From Alphaproteobacteria bacterium (GTDB lineage Bacteria > Pseudomonadota > Alphaproteobacteria > Ferrovibrionales > Ferrovibrionaceae): 64,000 nt of DNA. The notes under the pieces were generated by a model. That model was not told the DNA's origin. It saw nothing but the letters and a program-made list of their open reading frames with translations, and did no database searches. The number at the start of each line of letters is the position of its first letter. Positions within the stretch are counted from its first letter, which is position 1. The position numbers and the translations under genes were made by a program. The stretch spans positions 47,953 to 111,952 of the forward strand of contig JAHCJQ010000003.1 in assembly GCA_026126215.1 (NCBI GenBank), given 5' to 3'. This document shows positions 59,397 to 64,000 of this stretch, piece after piece.

Positions 59397-61552
59397 TCGC
59401 AATTCGCATTCCCGCGCTGCTGGCCGCGCTGCTGTTGCCGGCGCTTGCCCTGGCCGATCCGGAAATCGCCGCACAGCCCGACCTGCTGCCGGAGCCCGTG
59501 CAGCGGAACAGCGCGCTGACCGCGAGCGCCGTGCCGGAGGTGCCGCCTCCGGCGCACGTGGCGTCATCCAGCCGACCCGCCCGGACGGATCCGCCACGGA
59601 TCGTCCTTGCGGCAATCGAGGATGCGTGGATACGAGTCCGCGACGAGGCCGGCGCGGTCCTGTTCACGCGCACGCTCGCCAGTGGCGAGCGTTACGAGGT
59701 ACCGGCGCGTGCCGATCTGCTGCTCGACACCGGCAATGCTGAGGGTCTGACCGTCACGGTCAATGGCGCCGAGGCGCCCTCGCTCTTCATTCCCGGTCGT
59801 TCGGTGGTCCGCCGCGGCATCCGTCTCGATCCCGACGAGCTGCTGAAGGGTCCGCCGCCGGCCATGGTTGCGTCCGCCGCGAAAGTCGAGGTGGCACAGG
59901 CCGTGCTGCGCGGTCCGGCGGCCTCGCCTGCACCCGCGCCCGCACCAGCGCCCGCAGCGACGCCCGCGCCCGCAGCGACGCCCGCTCCGGCCCCAACGAC
60001 GCCATCCGCCGCGCCGACCCGGGTCGCGCCACCCGCTACGCCGGCCGCACCGCCGGCCACGCCCTCGGTCCGGAAGACAGAAGCCGCGCCGCCGCTGCCC
60101 CCCGCCATCCCGGTCGAGCAGCGCCCGGTGAACCTGCCGCGCATGGAGACCGCTTCACTCGACCTGCGCCCCCCTGCGCGCACGCCTCAGGGTGCGGTCA
60201 CCGGCGATATCGGCGGCGGCACGCTCATTCCCGCCGCTTCCGAAGCGATCGCGCTCGAAGTCGGCAAGGGCACCGTGATCCGCCTGCGCCAGCCGGCGGA
60301 AACCGTGTTCGTCGCCGAATCGGAAGTGGCCGATGTCCAGGTCAAGTCGCCTGGCATCCTCTATGTCTATGGCAAGAAGGCGGGCGAGACCGTCCTCTAT
60401 GTGGTCGACCGGCAGGACCGTGTCATCGTCTCCAGCCGCATCAGCGTCTCGCACAACCTGACCGGCCTGCAGCGGGCCATCGCGCGGCTGATCCCGGAGG
60501 CTCAGGTCGATGTCAGCTCGATTGACGGCGCCATCGTCCTTTCCGGCTTCGTTGCCGCCGCGCAGCAGGCCGAGGATGTCCGTCGCCTCGCCCAACGCTT
60601 CGCGCCAGAGCAAGGCGGCGTAATCAACCAGATCCAGGTGGTGGCGCCCAACCAGGTGAACCTTCGGGTCCGGATTGCCGAAGTCTCGCGCACCACGCTC
60701 AAGGAACTCGGCTTCAACACCGACGCGCTGCTCACCTTCGGCAGCTTCGCGCTGGGCATCGCCACCGGCAATCCGGTGATCGCCGCCGGCGCGCTGCTCG
60801 CCCGCAATCCGAGCAGGGTGGGTCAAGGCACGACGAACAGCATCATCGGCACCTTCAGCGGCAAGAATTTCGACCTCGCGACCGTCATCGACGCGCTGGC
60901 CAACGAGGGCATCATCACCATGCTGGCGGAGCCCAACCTGACGGCGCTGAACGGAGAGACGGCAAGCTTCCTCGCCGGCGGCGAGTTTCCGGTGCCGGTG
61001 GCGCAGGAGAACAACACGCTGACCATCGAGTTCAAGCGCTTCGGCGTCAGCCTCGCCTTCACGCCGACATTGCTGGCGCGCGATCGTATCAACCTCCGCG
61101 TCCGACCCGAAGTCAGCGAACTCACCTCCGTCGGCGCGATCCAGGTGAATGGCCTCTCGATACCTGCCCTGTCGACCCGGCAGGCGGAGACGACGGTAGA
61201 ACTCGGCTCCGGGCAGAGTTTCGCCATCGCCGGACTGTTGCAGAACAATACCCGCCAGGATGCGGACAAGACCCCGGTGCTTGCCGACCTGCCGGTGCTA
61301 GGTCCGCTGTTCAAGTCCGACCGTTTCCGCCGCAACGAAACCGAACTGGTCATCATCGTCACGCCTTATGTCGTCCGCCCTGTCTCCGCGCAGCGTCTGG
61401 CCGCGCCGACGGACGGGCTGGTGGCGCCCAACGATGTCGAACGGATCTTCAAGGGGCAATTCTTCCGCCAGCAGGTCACGCCGCGCGAGGAGGCGCCGCG
61501 CGGCAAGGACGGCGAGACCCTGGTCGGACCCGCCGGCTTCATCCTGGAGTAG
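59393..61552 (+). CDS. cpaC: Flp pilus outer-membrane secretin CpaC/RcpA, with extended N-terminus
   Basis: A 719-residue protein, ~200 residues longer than typical CpaC. Residues 1-20 are a signal peptide. Residues ~20-155 are an unfamiliar region. Residues ~165-235 are a Pro/Ala-rich linker (APAPAPAPAATPAPAATP...), containing an exact 18-bp DNA duplication. From ~280 the usual CpaC architecture follows: the pilus-assembly N-domain (VFVAESEVADVQVKSPGILYVYG), a BON-like domain (VDVSSIDGAIVLSGFV), the secretin domain with LAEPNLTALNGETASFLAGG and QSFAIAGLLQNN. It forms the outer-membrane pore. The ATG overlaps the cpaB stop. Confidence 0.92.
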   Translation: MIAIRIPALLAALLLPALALADPEIAAQPDLLPEPVQRNSALTASAVPEVPPPAHVASSSRPARTDPPRIVLAAIEDAWIRVRDEAGAVLFTRTLASGERYEVPARADLLLDTGNAEGLTVTVNGAEAPSLFIPGRSVVRRGIRLDPDELLKGPPPAMVASAAKVEVAQAVLRGPAASPAPAPAPAPAATPAPAATPAPAPTTPSAAPTRVAPPATPAAPPATPSVRKTEAAPPLPPAIPVEQRPVNLPRMETASLDLRPPARTPQGAVTGDIGGGTLIPAASEAIALEVGKGTVIRLRQPAETVFVAESEVADVQVKSPGILYVYGKKAGETVLYVVDRQDRVIVSSRISVSHNLTGLQRAIARLIPEAQVDVSSIDGAIVLSGFVAAAQQAEDVRRLAQRFAPEQGGVINQIQVVAPNQVNLRVRIAEVSRTTLKELGFNTDALLTFGSFALGIATGNPVIAAGALLARNPSRVGQGTTNSIIGTFSGKNFDLATVIDALANEGIITMLAEPNLTALNGETASFLAGGEFPVPVAQENNTLTIEFKRFGVSLAFTPTLLARDRINLRVRPEVSELTSVGAIQVNGLSIPALSTRQAETTVELGSGQSFAIAGLLQNNTRQDADKTPVLADLPVLGPLFKSDRFRRNETELVIIVTPYVVRPVSAQRLAAPTDGLVAPNDVERIFKGQFFRQQVTPREEAPRGKDGETLVGPAGFILE
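59948..59983 (+). repeat. Exact 18-bp tandem duplication in the CpaC linker
   Basis: GCGCCCGCAGCGACGCCC occurs twice in a row, encoding Ala/Pro/Thr repeats within a longer Pro/Ala low-complexity tract (about 59930-60070). Being a multiple of three, it changes linker length without a frameshift, so copy number may vary between strains. Confidence 0.8.
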
Positions 61553-61555
61553 CGA

Positions 61556-62215
61556 ATGTTCACCTCACTTCGCCGCCATATCGCCCTTGCTGCCGCGCTT
61601 CTGCTACTTGGCGCCTGCTCGCAGGAACGCCTCGATGTGGAGACGCCGAAGCAGCTCCGCGTAAGCCGCGTCAGCCTGGAACACCGGCTGGCCTTCGCGC
61701 CTGGCGCGTCCGGGCTGGATACGGCGGAGAGCGGCCGCCTCAACCGCTTCCTGCAGCGTGAGCTTGTCGGCTACGGCGACCAGGTCACTATCGTGGTGCC
61801 GGAATCGATGCTGGCGAACGAGGCACTGCTCGACGGGCGCCGGGCCGCGGTGATGCGCGAACTGGCCCGCTCCGGCCTGGCGGTCGCCGGCGCGTTCGTC
61901 GGCGAGGGGAGCGTCGATGGCAAGGACGAGATGCGGCTGGTTGTGATGCGCCATGTGGTTACGACGCCGCCATGCCCGTCCTGGGAACGCGGCGTCTTCG
62001 AGTCCTTCGACAACATGGTCGCCAGCAACTTCGGCTGCGCGACCATGACCAACCTTGGTCTCATGGTCGCCAATCCTGCCGACCTGCTGCGCGGGCGCGA
62101 TCCGGGAGCCGCCGACGGCGAAGCCTCGGTCCTTGCCATTCAGCGCTACCGGGAGGGCAAGATCACGCCGCTCAAGGAGCTGGACGGCTCGTTCGGCGGT
62201 GGTGGCAAGAAATGA
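61556..62215 (+). CDS. cpaD: Pilus assembly lipoprotein CpaD
   Basis: A 219-residue lipoprotein; the lipobox LLLLGAC is followed by Cys21. CpaD family landmarks are VSLEHRLAFAPGASGLDTAESGRLNRFL and the C-terminal CPSWERGVFESFDNMVASNFGCATMTNLGLMVANPADLLRGR, quoted here in part. It helps place or stabilise the CpaC secretin in the outer membrane. Located 3 bases after cpaC; its stop overlaps the cpaE start (ATGA). Confidence 0.9.
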   Translation: MFTSLRRHIALAAALLLLGACSQERLDVETPKQLRVSRVSLEHRLAFAPGASGLDTAESGRLNRFLQRELVGYGDQVTIVVPESMLANEALLDGRRAAVMRELARSGLAVAGAFVGEGSVDGKDEMRLVVMRHVVTTPPCPSWERGVFESFDNMVASNFGCATMTNLGLMVANPADLLRGRDPGAADGEASVLAIQRYREGKITPLKELDGSFGGGGKK

Positions 62216-63432
62216 AGCATGCAAGCGTGAGCCAGGCGACGAGGCAGGCCGGCGCCAGTGCGGCGCCGAAGCTGATCGCATTCCTTACAGACTCGCAGAC
62301 CGCCGATACCCTGCAGCAGGTGGCGCTGGAGCGGCGGATCGATGGCGCGGTCATCTACGACGGTGGCATTTCCGCCGCGCTCGAGGAGATCACGTCGATG
62401 TCGCTGCCGGATCTGCTGATCGTCGATGTCGGCGACAGTCCCACGGCGGTGACCGATGTCAGCGCGCTGGCGACCGCCTGCCGCAAAAGCTCGAAGCTCG
62501 TCGTCATCGGCGAAATCAACGATGTGCACTTGTTCCGCGATCTGCTGGGCGCCGGGGCGAGCGACTATCTCGTCAAGCCGGTGAACCGGTATCAGCTTCT
62601 GGCCGCGGTCCTGGAAAGCAGCCCGCAACAGACGCAGCAGAAGACCGCCGAGCGGCTAGGACAGCTCGTCGTTTGCATCGGCGCCCGCGGGGGCGTCGGC
62701 ACCACGACGACGGCCGTGGGCCTGGCTTGGATGATCGCGCAGGAACGGGCGCAGAAGGTGGCTCTTGTCGATCTCGACCTGCAGTTCGGCACAGTAGCGC
62801 TGTCATTCAATGTCGGGGCCGGGCGGGGATTGCGCGAGGCGCTCGAACAGCCGGCACGCATCGACAGCCTGTTCATCGAGCGTGCGACCGAGAAAGTTTC
62901 CGACAACCTCTTCGTCCTCGGCTCCGAGGAACCGCTCGAGGATGAGCTGGCAATCGATCTCGCGGCGCCCAGCCTCTTGTTGCACGAACTGCGGGAACGT
63001 TTCGACTGGGTCGTGGTCGACATGCCGCGCGGGGCCAACATGCTGCACCGCCAGGTGCTGGCCGAGGCCACGCGGGTCGTAGTCCTGGCGGAGATGACAC
63101 TTCCGGGAATTCGCGACGCGATCCGGCTCAATGCCCTCGTACATGACTGCGCGCCTGGCGCGGAAGCCTTCTTCGTTACCCTCGATCGTGGCAACGCGAA
63201 GGGCCAGCGCATCGGACCTAAGGACTTTGAGAAGAGCGTCGGCCGGCCGATCTCCGTGGCGCTTCCATGGGATGCGACCGCTGTTCAGCAGGCGGCAGCG
63301 CAGGCCCGACCGGTGCCGGCGATCTCGAAGACGAGCAAGCTGTCGCATGGTTATCACGAACTGCTCGACAAGGTGGCAGGCAAGAATGTGGCCGCCAAGG
63401 GCAAGTTCTGGAAGAAGCTTCTTGGCAAGTAA
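62212..63432 (+). CDS. cpaE: CpaE-family pilus assembly ATPase-like protein
   Basis: A 406-residue protein. The N-terminal ~130 residues form a receiver-like domain (LIAFLTDSQTADTL, DLLIVDVGDSP, GASDYLVKPVNR), with VDVG in the position of a phospho-acceptor region. Residues ~150-385 are a ParA/MinD-type ATPase with the deviant Walker A GARGGVGTTTTAVG and the Walker B-like VALVDLDLQFG. CpaE localises the pilus apparatus to a pole and works with CpaF. The ATG overlaps the cpaD stop; the frame upstream overlaps cpaD only. Confidence 0.92.
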   Translation: MKHASVSQATRQAGASAAPKLIAFLTDSQTADTLQQVALERRIDGAVIYDGGISAALEEITSMSLPDLLIVDVGDSPTAVTDVSALATACRKSSKLVVIGEINDVHLFRDLLGAGASDYLVKPVNRYQLLAAVLESSPQQTQQKTAERLGQLVVCIGARGGVGTTTTAVGLAWMIAQERAQKVALVDLDLQFGTVALSFNVGAGRGLREALEQPARIDSLFIERATEKVSDNLFVLGSEEPLEDELAIDLAAPSLLLHELRERFDWVVVDMPRGANMLHRQVLAEATRVVVLAEMTLPGIRDAIRLNALVHDCAPGAEAFFVTLDRGNAKGQRIGPKDFEKSVGRPISVALPWDATAVQQAAAQARPVPAISKTSKLSHGYHELLDKVAGKNVAAKGKFWKKLLGK

Positions 63433-63457
63433 CGCGCCGTTTCAATCAGGTCGCTGA

Positions 63458-64000
63458 ATGTTCGGACGGGAAGCAACGAGGGACACGGCGGGTCCGGCCA
63501 CGGGTGGCGCGGCATCGGCGCCGGTCGCCGATTTCGGCGAGCATCTGGCGCAGGAAGTGGCGCGGGCAATACCGGACAGCCTCGTCGCCACTGCTTCGCG
63601 TGGCGAACTCGCCCGGATCACCTCCGATCTGGTGGCGCACGAATGTGCGCAGCGTTCGGTCCGGCTGACCCTGCTCGAACAGCGCAACCTCGTGACGATC
63701 CTGCTCAATGGCCGCATCGGCTCCGCCGGGCGCGCCGCCGGCCAGTCGCCGGAAGCCGGAGCGGCGACCACCGCTGGCGCCGGCACTGCCGCGGGCGTAA
63801 CCGCCCAGCAGGCACATGCGCGGCTCCAGGTAAGCGAGATGCCACGCGCCGAGCGTGGCGCGGGCGGCAATCGCAGCCAGGTGGATGCGGCAAGGGAGCT
63901 GCTGCACCCGATCATCGTCGAGCGTCTCGATGCCGGGGCGCTGGCCAAGCTGCCGCGTGCCGAGATCGAACGGCAGATGTCGGAACTGGTGACCGAACTT
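63458..64000 (+). CDS. cpaF: CpaF/TadA secretion ATPase, N-terminal part (3' end outside window)
   Basis: The frame is open from the ATG at 63458 to the last base (181 codons), following cpaE by 25 bases. Residues 147-181 (ELLHPIIVERLDAGALAKLPRAEIERQMSELV...) match the start of the conserved CpaF N-terminal helical domain. Residues 28-88 (EHLAQEVARAIPDSLVATAS... to LLEQRNLVTILLNG) look like a second copy of the same domain. A Gly/Ala-rich linker (~89-140) separates them. The Walker motifs lie beyond the window. Its role is to power Flp pilus polymerisation at the inner membrane. Confidence 0.85.
   Translation, partial: MFGREATRDTAGPATGGAASAPVADFGEHLAQEVARAIPDSLVATASRGELARITSDLVAHECAQRSVRLTLLEQRNLVTILLNGRIGSAGRAAGQSPEAGAATTAGAGTAAGVTAQQAHARLQVSEMPRAERGAGGNRSQVDAARELLHPIIVERLDAGALAKLPRAEIERQMSELVTEL

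Noticed and set aside
59930..60070. Repeated CCCGC-type units considered as a CRISPR or regulatory repeat
   Set aside because: They are in frame inside cpaC and encode a Pro/Ala linker; there are no spacers.
1..64000. tRNA, rRNA, transposase, integrase, toxin-antitoxin or restriction genes
   Set aside because: I looked for their motifs and gene organisation on both strands and found none that I could support by eye; a covariance-model search would be needed to exclude small RNAs.

Overview
The window is about 64 kb of GC-rich DNA. It is densely coded on both strands, with no RNA gene, insertion sequence, phage gene or CRISPR array that I can see. The TamA/TamB pair, TRAP and tripartite tricarboxylate transporters, an alphaproteobacterial-type HU protein, a Tad/Cpa (Flp) pilus locus and a TTAA-N7-TTAA (CtrA-type) box point to a free-living alphaproteobacterium, perhaps Rhodospirillales-like. 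The genus cannot be told from the sequence alone.

Layout. (1) 1-14.5 kb is housekeeping and signalling: the end of a Na/Pi cotransporter, tamA-tamB, an overlapping lipoprotein / response regulator / histidine kinase operon, small secreted proteins, a second membrane histidine kinase and a LOG-family hydrolase. (2) 14.6-21.4 kb holds a minus-strand catabolic operon (unknown protein, FAH-family hydrolase, FAD-linked hydroxyacid dehydrogenase, aspartate-dehydrogenase-like protein, M81 peptidase). It is divergent from an enoyl-CoA hydratase and a YbjQ protein, with a 19-bp palindrome between the two directions. (3) 21.4-26.5 kb holds a TPR protein, then a FecR-domain protein, a CHASE2 nucleotide cyclase and a Crp-family regulator. 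Two tandem CRP-type sites (TGTGA-N6-TAACA and TGTGA-N6-TCACA) lie in front of the FecR-cyclase pair, which suggests a local cAMP feedback circuit. (4) 26.5-36.4 kb holds two TRAP transporter clusters, one linked to an acyl-CoA ligase and one to an alpha/beta hydrolase, separated by an SDR and a tandem NIPSNAP protein.

(5) 36.6-51.4 kb begins with an epimerase-like protein, a double GNAT protein and a TetR regulator. These are followed by a catabolic cluster with two dehydrogenases, two sugar-isomerase-type TIM barrels, a DapA-family aldolase, a DUF993 protein, an enolase-superfamily enzyme, a tctCBA transporter and an amidase. The same 16-bp palindrome, GTAACCA-N4-GTTAC, lies in front of the forward operon and in the divergent promoter shared by the reverse operon and tctC. 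TetR therefore probably controls uptake and breakdown as one regulon for an unidentified sugar-like substrate.

(6) 51.4-64 kb holds a His/Tyr-rich secreted protein, an HU protein, a TPP enzyme and the Tad pilus locus: a TadG-like protein, two TadE-like pseudopilins, a trypsin-like protease in reverse orientation, the Flp pilin behind an AT-rich island of about 27% GC, then cpaA-cpaB-cpaC-cpaD-cpaE and the start of cpaF. The window ends inside cpaF, whose N-terminal helical region looks internally duplicated.
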